The notes under the pieces: generated by a model
Database searches by the model: none
Told to the model about the DNA's origin: nothing
What the model saw: the letters and a program-made list of their open reading frames with translations, nothing else
Source: Ignavibacteriota bacterium
GTDB lineage: Bacteria; Bacteroidota; Ignavibacteria; Palsa-1295
DNA length: 64,000 nt
Assembly: GCA_003151825.1 (NCBI GenBank)
Contig: PLYO01000041.1
Span: 225,068-289,067, forward strand
Reading direction: 5' to 3'
Made by a program: the position numbers and the translations under genes
In this document: one piece after another, positions 37,210 to 46,969 of the stretch
How positions within the stretch are numbered: the first letter of the stretch is position 1
Layout of the letters: each line of letters begins with the position of its first letter

Positions 37210-38976
37210 ATGTATTTACCGAATTTGAAATGGATCGTGCGTGGAAGTACTTTCGCTAATAACTATAACGCATTGATAATTAAGTATTTACGTCTGACTC
37301 GATTTGCTCCACGCTTCGTGCTGCACAGGCTCCGTTGTCAGATAGCCGCCATCGCACTTTCCTTGCTCATTGGCACAAGTTCAGCCGCGTTTGCTCAACT
37401 TACGACGAGCGAGGTGTTCTCTTCCTACCAGAATAGGATCGATGTTGCGGACACGATGACGGCCAAACTCTATGCCCAGCGACAGTCGCTTCCAGCCAGC
37501 GCACAGGACATACAGCCATTAGAAAAGACGGTCGATCCTAACACCTACGTACTTGGACCGGGTGATGGTCTTTATCTGAATGTCTATGCAATCCACTCTC
37601 TTGATCAAAATCTGTCTGTCACTCCAGAGGGCAGGCTACTGATCCCGAATATGGGCCCGGTGGATGTCGCGGGACTGACGATATCCGAAGCGCAGAAGAA
37701 GGTCATTGACTTTTTGAAGCGGGACTACAAGTCGCCGGATGCCTCTCTGTCGCTTCGGAGATTGCGTCCGATCAAGATCAGTCTCCTTGGAGATGTGATT
37801 TCCCCTGGTGTGCAGTCGGCTCTGGCGTTGCAACGGGTCAGTGAAATAATCGACCGTGCCGGGGGAGTGCGATCCACGTCTTCCCTTCGCAACATCGAAA
37901 TCAGGAATTTGAGTGGAGCGGTTCGTGCAAAGGCGGATCTCTTCCGATATTATGCATTAGGGGATCTGTCAGCAAACCCAGTCGTAGAGAGTGGCGATGT
38001 GATTGTCGTGCCATCGGCAACACGATTTGTCTCTCTTTCCGGGGGCCTGACACAACCGCAACGAATGGAGTATGTGGATGGCGAAAAGCTCGGAAATGCA
38101 ATAGCCCTTTGTCGAGGGCTGTTGCCAGCGGCCATTACGGACTCTATCGAGATCGTCCGATTTGAAGCAAGTGACCCATCTGTGCAAGATCATCGGTTTG
38201 TTAATTTCCGCGATGGCGAAAACCCACCCCTGCGCGATGGCGATGTGGTTTTCATCCGGTCGATGCTAAAATATCATGTTGCGAAAATGGCGGGCATCGG
38301 TGGGGAAGTGAACTATCCCGGTCGGTATCCCATCGAAGTCGGCACGACGCGCATTAAAGATATCCTTCAGCGTTCCGGTGGCCTACTCTCGACGGCATCG
38401 ATCGAGCAGGCGGTCCTCATCCGTCGCGTAGGAATTAATACATGGGAAAACGATCCGGAATTCCGGCGTTTGAATACGCTTGCTCCACTGCGGAAAGAAG
38501 GGCTTTCGGAAGAAGAATACACATACTTACTTGCGCGTTACAGTCAGTTCAGCCGTTCAGTGATGGTCGTGGATTTCAAAGCACTCCTCGCCGGGGACGA
38601 ATCGCAAAATCTTCTGCTCCGAGAGGAGGATTCCATAGCTGTTCCCCGTGCTCTGGGGTTCGTGACGGTTTCTGGCAGTGTCAACAGTCAGGGAAATATT
38701 GAATACATTCCTGGCGGTTCGTACGCGGACTACATCGCGAAGGCAGGAGGTTATGCCTCGACCGCGGATCGGTCTGCAGTTCGTGTGGTGAACCCGAAGA
38801 CAAGCTCGTACATCGATCCCCGCTCGGAACACGACTATAAGATTGCGCCTGGCGATCTTATTATTGTGCCGCAGGAACATTCGGAGTTCTGGAAAGACGT
38901 AGGAACGGCGACAATATTTACAGCTCAGATCCTCTCGATCATTACAGGGCTATATTTGTTTTTCAAAAAGCCTTGA
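37210..38976 (+). CDS. Polysaccharide export protein with SLBB domains (Wza-like)
   Basis: The 588-residue protein begins the polysaccharide block. A signal region (CQIAAIALSLLIGTSSAAFA) starts at about residue 43, so the true start may be the GTG at 37318. The export domain (YVLGPGDGLYLNVYAI) is followed by several SLBB-type units (ISLLGDVISPGVQSAL, VSLSGGLTQPQRMEYV, AGIGGEVNYPGRYPIE, VTVSGSVNSQGNIEYI). A C-terminal hydrophobic segment (TIFTAQILSIITGLYLFF) is the Wza-type membrane helix. It should form the outer membrane channel for a capsule or exopolysaccharide. Confidence 0.88.
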   Translation: MYLPNLKWIVRGSTFANNYNALIIKYLRLTRFAPRFVLHRLRCQIAAIALSLLIGTSSAAFAQLTTSEVFSSYQNRIDVADTMTAKLYAQRQSLPASAQDIQPLEKTVDPNTYVLGPGDGLYLNVYAIHSLDQNLSVTPEGRLLIPNMGPVDVAGLTISEAQKKVIDFLKRDYKSPDASLSLRRLRPIKISLLGDVISPGVQSALALQRVSEIIDRAGGVRSTSSLRNIEIRNLSGAVRAKADLFRYYALGDLSANPVVESGDVIVVPSATRFVSLSGGLTQPQRMEYVDGEKLGNAIALCRGLLPAAITDSIEIVRFEASDPSVQDHRFVNFRDGENPPLRDGDVVFIRSMLKYHVAKMAGIGGEVNYPGRYPIEVGTTRIKDILQRSGGLLSTASIEQAVLIRRVGINTWENDPEFRRLNTLAPLRKEGLSEEEYTYLLARYSQFSRSVMVVDFKALLAGDESQNLLLREEDSIAVPRALGFVTVSGSVNSQGNIEYIPGGSYADYIAKAGGYASTADRSAVRVVNPKTSSYIDPRSEHDYKIAPGDLIIVPQEHSEFWKDVGTATIFTAQILSIITGLYLFFKKP

Positions 38977-39077
38977 TTCGGTTGAGAAATGGTGCTAGAC
39001 CCAGTTCTCATCAAAACGAAACACACTTGAGCCACTACTCCCCAATTCTTCATTTTTCAATTCTTAATTTTTAACGG

Positions 39078-40334
39078 ATGACAGTGCTCCTCGCACGACA
39101 ATGGAAGGTAATAATCGCCGCTGGTATTGCCGGTGCGCTGCTGCTCTACGTGTATTCGCGGCTTTTACCGATCAGCTACCTTTCCATGGCAACCGTCTTG
39201 CCACCAGAGCGACAAGGCATGGGTGGCATGCTTGCGTTTCTCTCGAATTCGCCAGTGGGTGATTTATTAAAGGGAGAAGCAGGCTCTAATCCTACGACAG
39301 ATCTCTTCAAAAGCGTGATCGACTCCAGGAGTGTTGCCGAGGAAGTAGCGCAGGAACCCAAGATCCACGCATTCCTTATGCAGAGCGATACGTCCTTCAA
39401 AAGCCAGGTCGAACGCCTTCGAGGGAGCATGGCGAGCGACCCTGTCCGAACAGGTATTTTTACAGTTACTGTAACGCTCAGAACCGGAAGGATGCCATCA
39501 GGGCGCGAGATGGACTCTACGAGAATCATGACTGCATACATTGCGAACAAGTATGTCGATGCGCTGGACCGTTTCAACCGCGACCGCTTGATGACAAGCG
39601 CGCGCAACACACGTGTTTTCATCGAGGGCGAGTACGCAAAGAGGGCGAGCCAATTGGATTCCGCCTATCGCGCGCTTCAGGCTTTCCAGGATGCACATCA
39701 AGCAATCTCGTTACCGGAACAGCTTACCGCGACGGTCTCGGCTGCTGCGAAATTGACGAGTCAAATTCAGGAGCTCGAAACTGCGATAAGTATCGAAGAA
39801 CGCGAGCTTGGTGCTGCATCACCGAGGATAAAGCTTCTGAATGCAGAACTGGATGCCGCGAGAGCGCAGCTCTCGAAATACGATGAGGGCGGCGCGGGAG
39901 AGTATATTTTGGCACTCAAGAACGCACCAGAATTAACTCGCGAATTAGCACATTTCGTTCGGGAGGCGAAAGTTAATGAGCAATTATCTACATATCTTCG
40001 AACAGAGCTTGAGCAGCAGCGCATCTCCGAACAACGCGATCTCCCCTCGCTCCAAATTCTCGATCCCGCACTACCGCCGACGGGTCCATCCGCACCGAAC
40101 AGAAAGTCCTGGACGCTTTGGGGGGCAATTGCCGGCCTCTTCGTCGGCGTACTCTTCATCCTTATTCGGAGATTCGTCCAGGATGTTCGCGCACGACCGG
40201 AAGCACACTATCGACTCGTGAACCTCATTCGGTCGGTCCGATATGGAAAAAAGGCGGCGCTTATTACGCCGCTACTTCCCCATGTGACTGCTAAAGAGAT
40301 TCCACGCCCAACCACTGAGGCGTGGCGCCCATAA
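39078..40334 (+). CDS. Wzz-like chain length determinant protein
   Basis: The 418-residue protein has an N-terminal membrane helix (VIIAAGIAGALLLYVYS), a long periplasmic coiled stretch (about 60-340) and a second helix (SWTLWGAIAGLFVGVLFIL) preceded by PSAPNRKS. This is the polysaccharide co-polymerase plan. There is no C-terminal tyrosine kinase Walker motif, so it is the kinase-free form. Such proteins set glycan chain length. It lies 101 bases after the export protein and 13 before the glycosyltransferase. Confidence 0.85.
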   Translation: MTVLLARQWKVIIAAGIAGALLLYVYSRLLPISYLSMATVLPPERQGMGGMLAFLSNSPVGDLLKGEAGSNPTTDLFKSVIDSRSVAEEVAQEPKIHAFLMQSDTSFKSQVERLRGSMASDPVRTGIFTVTVTLRTGRMPSGREMDSTRIMTAYIANKYVDALDRFNRDRLMTSARNTRVFIEGEYAKRASQLDSAYRALQAFQDAHQAISLPEQLTATVSAAAKLTSQIQELETAISIEERELGAASPRIKLLNAELDAARAQLSKYDEGGAGEYILALKNAPELTRELAHFVREAKVNEQLSTYLRTELEQQRISEQRDLPSLQILDPALPPTGPSAPNRKSWTLWGAIAGLFVGVLFILIRRFVQDVRARPEAHYRLVNLIRSVRYGKKAALITPLLPHVTAKEIPRPTTEAWRP

Positions 40335-40347
40335 TCAATACCGTCTC

Positions 40348-41541
40348 ATGCGGACCCTCATAGTCAATTCCATGTTCGCGAACGCACTCTACCGGCGTTG
40401 CGCGGATGAACTTGGCCGCATTTCCGATGTCGATCTCACTATGTTAACCGTTGATTCCTGGACAATGAATGGCCGACCAATGCCGTTCGAGGAGTTGCCT
40501 GTCGGTTCTCCGTATCGAACCGTGGTGGGTGAAGTAGGATGGAAGGGGAAAGAGAATCGCGGATTCTACCGTTCAGGAATTGCAGAAGCATTCAAGCAAT
40601 CGAAGCCCGAAGTGCTCTTTATCATGGAAGAACCATTTTCCGTTTTTGCGGCAGAAATACTTCTGGCAAAGGCTCGCTTTGCGCCCAAAAGTCCGGTTGT
40701 CTTCTTCACATGGAATAATCTTTCGCTGACAGAATTCGATTATCGCCCCTCGATCTTCTATCGCAACGTCGCTCGTTGGACGCTCCCGAACATGCACTTC
40801 GGCCTAACCGCCAACAAAGACGGCATCCGGGTACTCCGGGAGGCAGGATTTGATCGTCCTGTGAAGACCGTAGGATATGGCGTAGATACAGAAGCCTACA
40901 GTTCACCAAGAGAAGATCGAGCAGCGGAAGTGCGACTATCTCTATCTATTGACAAAACCGATAGTGTCATTGGGTACGTTGGGAGGCTCATTCCCATGAA
41001 AGGAGTCGATCTGTTGGTCGAGGCATTCGCAAGTCTGGTGAAGAGTAATCCGAACATCCCGCTCAAGCTATTGTTAGTGGGAAATGGCGGTGCCGAAGAA
41101 GAGATTATTCAGCTTACAAAGGACAGAGGCATTGCTCATTTGGTGCGACATGTTCCTACCGTACTTCACGGCGAGGTTCCTGATTACATGCACGTACTTG
41201 ATATACTCGTCCTCCCGAGCCGTCGAGTCGGCATGTGGGCCGAGCAATTCGGGCGTGTGCTCGTCGAAGCTATGGCGGCGGGGAAGTTCGTGATCGGGTC
41301 GTCATCCGGCGCGATACCGGAAGTGATAGGCGATGCGGGATTTGTGTTTCAAGAGAACGACGCCGTTGATCTAACCGCACAAATTGACCGTGCTCTAAAA
41401 TTAAGCCCAACCGAAAAAGCGGAATTGGCAGCGCGAGCAACCCATCGCGCAACAGTCGATTATAGTTGGCAGAGATTTGCAAAGGACGCTTACGAATCAA
41501 TTGCCTTCTGTCACGAGAAATACAACATCAAGACACGATGA
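40348..41541 (+). CDS. Glycosyltransferase, GT4 family
   Basis: The 397-residue protein has a GT-B fold. The C-terminal half contains IGYVGRLIPMKGVDLLVEAF, LLLVGNGGAEEE, and FGRVLVEAMAAGKFVIG with the E-x7-E nucleotide-sugar motif, as in GT4 enzymes. It should add a sugar from a nucleotide donor to the growing surface polysaccharide at the cytoplasmic membrane. The ATG of the flippase overlaps its stop (ATGA). Confidence 0.9.
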   Translation: MRTLIVNSMFANALYRRCADELGRISDVDLTMLTVDSWTMNGRPMPFEELPVGSPYRTVVGEVGWKGKENRGFYRSGIAEAFKQSKPEVLFIMEEPFSVFAAEILLAKARFAPKSPVVFFTWNNLSLTEFDYRPSIFYRNVARWTLPNMHFGLTANKDGIRVLREAGFDRPVKTVGYGVDTEAYSSPREDRAAEVRLSLSIDKTDSVIGYVGRLIPMKGVDLLVEAFASLVKSNPNIPLKLLLVGNGGAEEEIIQLTKDRGIAHLVRHVPTVLHGEVPDYMHVLDILVLPSRRVGMWAEQFGRVLVEAMAAGKFVIGSSSGAIPEVIGDAGFVFQENDAVDLTAQIDRALKLSPTEKAELAARATHRATVDYSWQRFAKDAYESIAFCHEKYNIKTR

Positions 41542-43196
41542 GTGCTTTGCGTGTCTCGCGCGGATTTGCATGGACGCAACTGTACAAGATGGTCGAGTAC
41601 GGCGCGTTGGTCCTCTATGGGATTCTCGTGTCACGGCACTTTGGTCCGGAGATTGGCGGCAACTACGCAGTCTATCTCGCATTCACCGGGACGCTCGGTA
41701 TCATTTCTGCCTTTGCAGTCGATGGAGTGTTGCTTCGGTATGTGCCGCGCGTCGCGAGAGGTGAACTGGAATTCGGGCATTTGAAGGTTGAAGGGGTTCG
41801 CCACTTCATGCTTAACCTCTTTGCTTTTAGGTTACTCGTTACGCTCGTAATCTGCGTTTTTGTCGCGCTTCTCCTCGGAGTATTGCCAAATTTGTATGTA
41901 AGTTTCGGCGCTTCACTCGGTTCGATCCATTTGCTGTGGCCGTGGATTGTCGTCTTCCTGATTGGTCAATGCGCGGTGTCGTTCGCGACCTTCACACTTA
42001 TCGGACTGCTTCAGGTCAAGTGGGTATTCTATGCGAGTCTCATTGTGCGATTCACGATGCTCGGCACCGGACTGCTGCTTCTACAGATTGGCAACCTCTC
42101 CGTCGAGTGGGCTGTCGCGCTTCACGCATTGGCGGCAGTTCTCAACGGATGCCTATTGTTGTATTGGGTCAATCATCATGTCGAGCCACACACAAGTCCG
42201 GGTCTGCGAAAGGAGATTCGACATCTTGCTGGAACAGTGAGACGGTTTGTTCGCAAACCTGGCTATCTGCGCGTCTTCGTCGGTTTGCCGTTTATGGTCT
42301 ATGGCATTACGACATGGGGGTCGGATATTCTCACAACGGTTATTGGCCGACAGCCGGACATTCTCATGCTCCGCGCAATACTCGGCGAGAATGCGAGGGA
42401 TATTGGATTATACAATACCGCAGCCAGCATCGTGCTGATGGCAGAGTATATATTCCTGTTTGGGCTGGGGGGCACACTGGTGAGTGTCTTCAGCGAACTG
42501 GCGCATCAGGATGAAGCGGGTGGATCAAAGCCCGGCGGACATTTTCCGCTTCTCGGCAAAGCCCGCAAGGATGTCGCAGGATTTCAAGCGGTAATGACTG
42601 CCCCGCTGTTTGGCTTTATGCTCGTCTTTACACCGCTGATTGTTCAGGTTCTGTACGGCTGGAAATTTGCGGGTGCCTCGCCGATGGTGATGCTCGGGCT
42701 TGGCATCACGGCGTGTAGCGTAGTTATCTTCGGCGGTGGAATGCAGGTCACATCGCTGGTGGTCATTGGCAAGGCAAGTGTCGTATTTAAGAATCGGCTC
42801 GCGTGGGGAGTGATGAATCTTATCGCAAATTATTTTCTTATCCGGCGATTCGGTGGTATCGGTGCGATGCTTGGGTCGCAGCTTGCAAATGCCGGGGCAT
42901 GTGCAACAGAAGGTGTGCTTGCGAGGAGGTGGATCGGATCGAGTTTCAATCCATGGCGCATCGCAGAAATTCTGCTTATTGTTTCCGTATCGGTCTTGTG
43001 CAGTTACGGGGTTGAGCAAATCCTTCCACACGAGACTCCGGCACTTGTCCGCTTGCTGATAGCGGCAGCGATCATGGTTGGACTCACAGCAGGAGGATAC
43101 ATCCTCTTCCGTATCCCAGATGCGCGGCAGGTCTTCGATAGAATGCGTGCTCTGTTTATGTCGAAACGAGAGCGGCGGGTTAAGCCACAAGGATAA
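41538..43196 (+). CDS. Polysaccharide flippase, Wzx-like
   Basis: I start it at the ATG on 41538 (552 residues), which overlaps the glycosyltransferase stop in an ATGA. The frame upstream lacks a plausible protein. The product has about 12-14 hydrophobic segments and the N-terminal pattern of MATE/Wzx-type exporters (FAWTQLYKMVEYGALVLYG, then RHFGPEIGGNYA). It should flip lipid-linked repeat units across the inner membrane. No Wzy polymerase gene is evident in this window. It overlaps the next gene by one base (TAATG). Confidence 0.85.
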   Translation: MSALRVSRGFAWTQLYKMVEYGALVLYGILVSRHFGPEIGGNYAVYLAFTGTLGIISAFAVDGVLLRYVPRVARGELEFGHLKVEGVRHFMLNLFAFRLLVTLVICVFVALLLGVLPNLYVSFGASLGSIHLLWPWIVVFLIGQCAVSFATFTLIGLLQVKWVFYASLIVRFTMLGTGLLLLQIGNLSVEWAVALHALAAVLNGCLLLYWVNHHVEPHTSPGLRKEIRHLAGTVRRFVRKPGYLRVFVGLPFMVYGITTWGSDILTTVIGRQPDILMLRAILGENARDIGLYNTAASIVLMAEYIFLFGLGGTLVSVFSELAHQDEAGGSKPGGHFPLLGKARKDVAGFQAVMTAPLFGFMLVFTPLIVQVLYGWKFAGASPMVMLGLGITACSVVIFGGGMQVTSLVVIGKASVVFKNRLAWGVMNLIANYFLIRRFGGIGAMLGSQLANAGACATEGVLARRWIGSSFNPWRIAEILLIVSVSVLCSYGVEQILPHETPALVRLLIAAAIMVGLTAGGYILFRIPDARQVFDRMRALFMSKRERRVKPQG

Positions 43197-43681
43197 TGGC
43201 CAAACGATTCACAATCCGCGAACTCCGCATCGGCGACATCGGATGGATCATCCATCGCCACGGAGTGATCTATGCCGAAGAGTATGGATGGAACGAGCAG
43301 TTCGAGGCGCTCGTCGCGGAAGTTGCTGCGAAGTTCTTGAAGCATCACGATCCCGAACGCGAGCGATGTTGGATTGCCGAGATAGATGGGGTGTTTGCGG
43401 GATGCGTGTTTCTTGTCAAGGAACCAGAGAATGTTGCGAAACTGCGTCTGCTACTCGTCGAACAAAAGGCGCGTGGTTTCGGCATTGGTCGCCGACTCAT
43501 TCAAGAGTGCATCGACTTTGCTCGCCAAGCCGGATACGAAACAATCATCCTCTGGACGAACGATGTCCTCCACGCCGCGCGCCATTTGTATGAGGAGTTC
43601 GGATTCGAGCTGTTGCACGAAGAGACGAATGATTTGTTTGGGCCGAAGACGATGGCGCAGATATGGGGAAGAGGGTTGTAG
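43196..43681 (+). CDS. GNAT family N-acetyltransferase
   Basis: The 161-residue protein has the GNAT fold: ITIREL-type start (FTIRELRIGDIGWIIHRH), GCVFLVKEPENVAKLRLLLV, and the acetyl-CoA loop RGFGIGRRLIQECI. The IGDIGWIIHRHGVIYAEEYG segment resembles the acetyltransferases often fused to MarR regulators. As the last gene of the polysaccharide block it may act on a sugar, but the family is too broad to say so. Confidence 0.87.
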   Translation: MAKRFTIRELRIGDIGWIIHRHGVIYAEEYGWNEQFEALVAEVAAKFLKHHDPERERCWIAEIDGVFAGCVFLVKEPENVAKLRLLLVEQKARGFGIGRRLIQECIDFARQAGYETIILWTNDVLHAARHLYEEFGFELLHEETNDLFGPKTMAQIWGRGL

Positions 43682-43708
43682 GGCAATTATTCGTCCCCAT
43701 GCAATCGT

Positions 43709-43729
43709 TTGAACGGCGGAGCCGTTCAA
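43709..43729. terminator. Hairpin after the polysaccharide block
   Basis: TTGAACGGC and GCCGTTCAA form a perfect 9-bp stem with a GGA loop, 28 bases after the acetyltransferase stop and 24 before the next start. No T run follows, so terminator function is unproven. Confidence 0.4.
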
Positions 43730-43753
43730 GTCTGAAGTAATCGAATTTGAACG

Positions 43754-44611
43754 ATGATAAAGTCTCTTTGGATTGCGGTTCTGCTATTGTTGCCAAGCCT
43801 CGCGTTCGCGCAGCGGGATGTTGCGATGGGTGGTGAGGATACGCTACTGAGCCAAAAGTTTTCATTTTCTTTCCAACTTCACCTTCGATCTGTCTGTGAA
43901 CAAGGCGGACCGAATCGAAAAATGTGGGACCAGACTGTTACTTGGCAGGGCAGGCAATTTCTCTTTGACCCCAATATGTATCGTGTCGATCAAGATGGAC
44001 TCAATTTTGCCATCCATCCTCGATGGGAGCCGGTGACGCTTGGAGGAGACAGCATAACGTTTACTCTTGATACGGTTCGGAAGCAATTGAATAATTTCAC
44101 TGTCTTGGAATACCCTGGAACTTACGGACCGAGCCAATTGACAATCGATCATTTTGCCTACAGCATCCTTTCAACACGCCATCTCAGTGCTTCTTGGTTT
44201 GGGAAACAGGATACATTATCAAAGTTGGGTGCAGTATTTTATTGCGCTTGCCCGAATTGTGAAACCGACAACATAGGTGGTGGCATTAGCGGCGGAGTGA
44301 TTTTTGACTCGATTAGCTACATTCAGATCGATGCAGGCCTGCCAATTGTTCAAGCTGTAATTCCAAGCGATCGTACTGCACCTCCCGCAATGATGGCCGA
44401 CTATGCAGTGGAGAGGAGCGTAGTGCGGTCAAGATTTCGCCTCTTTGATTCGAGGAGAGAGTTAATTATCCGTGACGCGCTCGGGAGATTCGTTACTTCG
44501 AAGCCAATTCTACCCTACGAAACAGAAGCAGAGTTCAATGCCTTCTCGTGGCCAGCCGGTGTTTACTTCTTAACTTTGAATGGTGCTTGCGTGAAGCTGC
44601 TCATTCCGTAA
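43754..44611 (+). CDS. Secreted protein with a probable T9SS sorting tail
   Basis: The 285-residue protein begins with a signal peptide (MIKSLWIAVLLLLPSLAFA). The middle is beta-rich, contains a CACPNC segment near residue 160, and matches no family I know. The last 60 residues (LIIRDALGRFVTSKPI, SWPAGVYFLTLNGACVKL) resemble a T9SS C-terminal domain, though shorter and more divergent than in the arylsulfotransferases. It is probably exported to the cell surface. Confidence 0.68.
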   Translation: MIKSLWIAVLLLLPSLAFAQRDVAMGGEDTLLSQKFSFSFQLHLRSVCEQGGPNRKMWDQTVTWQGRQFLFDPNMYRVDQDGLNFAIHPRWEPVTLGGDSITFTLDTVRKQLNNFTVLEYPGTYGPSQLTIDHFAYSILSTRHLSASWFGKQDTLSKLGAVFYCACPNCETDNIGGGISGGVIFDSISYIQIDAGLPIVQAVIPSDRTAPPAMMADYAVERSVVRSRFRLFDSRRELIIRDALGRFVTSKPILPYETEAEFNAFSWPAGVYFLTLNGACVKLLIP

Positions 44612-44698
44612 GTAGTTCGAAGTCTTGTTCGGAGCATTTCCCCACCCCATGCTGTTCCATCCCCGTTCCAAATCCACTCACCCAAACGATCCAATCCC

Positions 44699-45100
44699 AT
44701 GATCACCCAATTCAAAGAATTCCTCACGAAGAGCAACGCGCTGGCGCTTGCCGTCGGTGTTATTATTGGGGCGGCGACGGGGAAGTTCGTTAGCTCGATT
44801 GTTGCGGATTTGCTCATGCCTCTAATATCGTTCGTCCTCCCTGCGGGTGATTGGCGCGATGCCCAATTGGTGTTGAAGCGCAGCGTCGATGCGGCGGGGA
44901 AAGAGTCGCTCACAGCCATCAAGTACGGCGACCTCGCTGGCACCACCTTGGATTTCCTCATTATCTCATTCGTCGTGTTCTACATCGCGAAGGCGTTCAT
45001 CCCAAAGAAGGCCGATGCACCGACGAAGGTGTGTGCTGCATGTAAGGAAACGATTGTGGCGGATGCGACGAAGTGTAAGTTCTGTGGTTCTTCGGTTTGA
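44699..45100 (+). CDS. mscL: Large-conductance mechanosensitive channel MscL with a zinc-ribbon tail
   Basis: The 133-residue protein begins as MscL: FKEFLTKSNALALAVGVI, IGAATGKFVSSIVADLLMPL (TM1 pore helix), a periplasmic loop, and TLDFLIISFVVFYIAKAFI (TM2). MscL pentamers open under membrane tension to release solutes in osmotic downshock. After TM2 the usual helical bundle is replaced by CAAC..CKFC, a two-knuckle zinc ribbon on the cytoplasmic side. The start ATG at 44699 is the first in the conserved N-terminus. Confidence 0.9.
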   Translation: MITQFKEFLTKSNALALAVGVIIGAATGKFVSSIVADLLMPLISFVLPAGDWRDAQLVLKRSVDAAGKESLTAIKYGDLAGTTLDFLIISFVVFYIAKAFIPKKADAPTKVCAACKETIVADATKCKFCGSSV

Positions 45101-45162
45101 TTTGGAGCATTTCCCGCCCCCTCGCTGTTTGCCCCGCCTAAGAACACAAAAGGCAGGTACGT

Positions 45163-46965
45163 TTGACTCTCGACAGAATTCGGAATTTTTGTATCATCGC
45201 GCACATCGACCACGGGAAATCCACCCTGGCCGATAAGCTCCTCCTGGAAACGCATACCATCGAGGCGCGCGAAATGTCGAATAACCAGGTCCTTGACGAC
45301 ATGGCGCTCGAACAGGAGCGCGGGATTACGATCAAGCTCCACGCCATCCAAATGAAATATCTGGGTTTGGATGGCAACGATTACACCTATAACCTCATCG
45401 ACACCCCCGGTCACGTCGATTTCACATACGAGGTTAGCCGAAGCCTAACCGCATGTGAAGGCGCCCTGCTCGTCGTTGACGCATCGCAGGGTGTGGAGGC
45501 GCAGACCATCGCGAATCTCTTTCTCGCGATTGATGCGGGGTTGGAGATCATCCCGGTCTTGAACAAAGTGGATCTCCAATCAGCAATGATTGACGAGGTA
45601 TCGCAGCAGATCATTGAGCTTATCGGCTGTAAGAAGGAAGATATTATTCTGGCGAGCGCGAAGTCGGGGATTGGGATTACCAATATTCTCGAGGCCGTTC
45701 GCACACGCGTTCCAGCGCCGCAGGGGGACATCACCGCGCCTCTTCGCTGCCTCATTTTCGATTCCGTGTTTGATTCCTATCGCGGTTCCATCGTTTATAT
45801 GCGCGTTTTCGATGGCACAATCAAGGAGGGCGACGAGATCTTCTTCATGGCGACAAAGCAGAAGTATCGCGTCGAAGAAGTGGGTACACTTCGGATGGGC
45901 CGCGAGAAGAAGACGCAGCTTTTGGCGGGTGATGTCGGTTATCTGATCGCAGGTGTCAAGGATGTGAAAGACACGCGCGTTGGTGACACTGTAACGCATT
46001 TCCGTGGTGGTGCGCCGGAGGCGATTTCGGGATTCAAGCTTGCAAAGCCGATGGTTTTCGCAGGGCTCTATCCCCAATCGGCGGAAGACTTTGCGATGCT
46101 CCGCGATTCGCTCGACAAGCTTGCTCTTAACGATTCGTCGCTCATCTACGAGCCAGAAAGCTCCGTCGCGTTGGGCTTTGGATTCCGCTGCGGCTTCCTC
46201 GGGTTGCTCCACATGGAGATCATTCAGGAGCGATTGGATCGCGAGTTCAATCAGAATATCGTTACGACAGTCCCCAACGTAGAGTATCGCGTGGTGACTA
46301 CGAAGGGTGATACTGTGATCGTCGATAATCCATCCTCGATGCCGGAGCCGGGAAGGATCGATTACGTGCAGGAGCCCTATATCAAGGCACAAATCATCGT
46401 GCCGACCGAATACGTCGGTGCGATCATGAAGTTGGCGAACGATCGACGCGGTATCTACAAGACGACGAGCTATATTGATACGACGCGCGCCGATATTCAC
46501 TATGAATTTCCGCTCTCCGAAATCATCTTCGATTTCTACGATAAGCTGAAGTCCATCTCGCGCGGATATGCGTCGCTCGATTATGAGTATCTCGATTATC
46601 GCGAGAGCGATCTCGTGAAAATAGACATTTTGCTTAATGGCGATCCTGTCGATGCGTTTTCTACCGTCGTTCATCGTGATAAAGCGTTTGAATGGGGCAA
46701 AAAACTTTGCTCGAAACTTCGAGAGCTGATTCCACGTCAAATGTTCGAAATCGCTATTCAGGCGGCCATCGGGGCAAAAATTATTGCGCGCGAAACCATC
46801 AGCGCGATGCGCAAAGACGTGACAGCAAAGTGTTACGGCGGTGACATATCGCGCAAGCGCAAACTCCTCGAAAAGCAAAAGGAAGGCAAAAAGAGGATGA
46901 AGCAGGTCGGGCGCATCGAGGTGCCGCAGGAAGCGTTCATGGCAGTGTTACAAATTTCGGATTAG
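45163..46965 (+). CDS. lepA: Elongation factor 4 (LepA) GTPase
   Basis: The 600-residue translational GTPase acts on the ribosome, in back-translocation or 30S biogenesis. [16 protein letters not shown] (G1), IDTPGHVDF (G3), NKVDL (G4) and the LepA-specific C-terminal SIGAK-like segment are present. The start is a TTG with a good ribosome site (AGGCAGG about seven bases upstream); the standard LepA N-terminus begins at that codon. The stop is four bases from the first signal peptidase gene, so lepA and lepB are co-transcribed, as in many bacteria. Confidence 0.95.
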   Translation: MTLDRIRNFCIIAHIDHGKSTLADKLLLETHTIEAREMSNNQVLDDMALEQERGITIKLHAIQMKYLGLDGNDYTYNLIDTPGHVDFTYEVSRSLTACEGALLVVDASQGVEAQTIANLFLAIDAGLEIIPVLNKVDLQSAMIDEVSQQIIELIGCKKEDIILASAKSGIGITNILEAVRTRVPAPQGDITAPLRCLIFDSVFDSYRGSIVYMRVFDGTIKEGDEIFFMATKQKYRVEEVGTLRMGREKKTQLLAGDVGYLIAGVKDVKDTRVGDTVTHFRGGAPEAISGFKLAKPMVFAGLYPQSAEDFAMLRDSLDKLALNDSSLIYEPESSVALGFGFRCGFLGLLHMEIIQERLDREFNQNIVTTVPNVEYRVVTTKGDTVIVDNPSSMPEPGRIDYVQEPYIKAQIIVPTEYVGAIMKLANDRRGIYKTTSYIDTTRADIHYEFPLSEIIFDFYDKLKSISRGYASLDYEYLDYRESDLVKIDILLNGDPVDAFSTVVHRDKAFEWGKKLCSKLRELIPRQMFEIAIQAAIGAKIIARETISAMRKDVTAKCYGGDISRKRKLLEKQKEGKKRMKQVGRIEVPQEAFMAVLQISD

Positions 46966-46969
46966 CACT

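Noticed and set aside
45580..46878. 432-residue minus-strand frame opposite lepA
   Set aside because: Long only because of the GC pattern of lepA; the protein has no known motif and lies opposite a universal gene.
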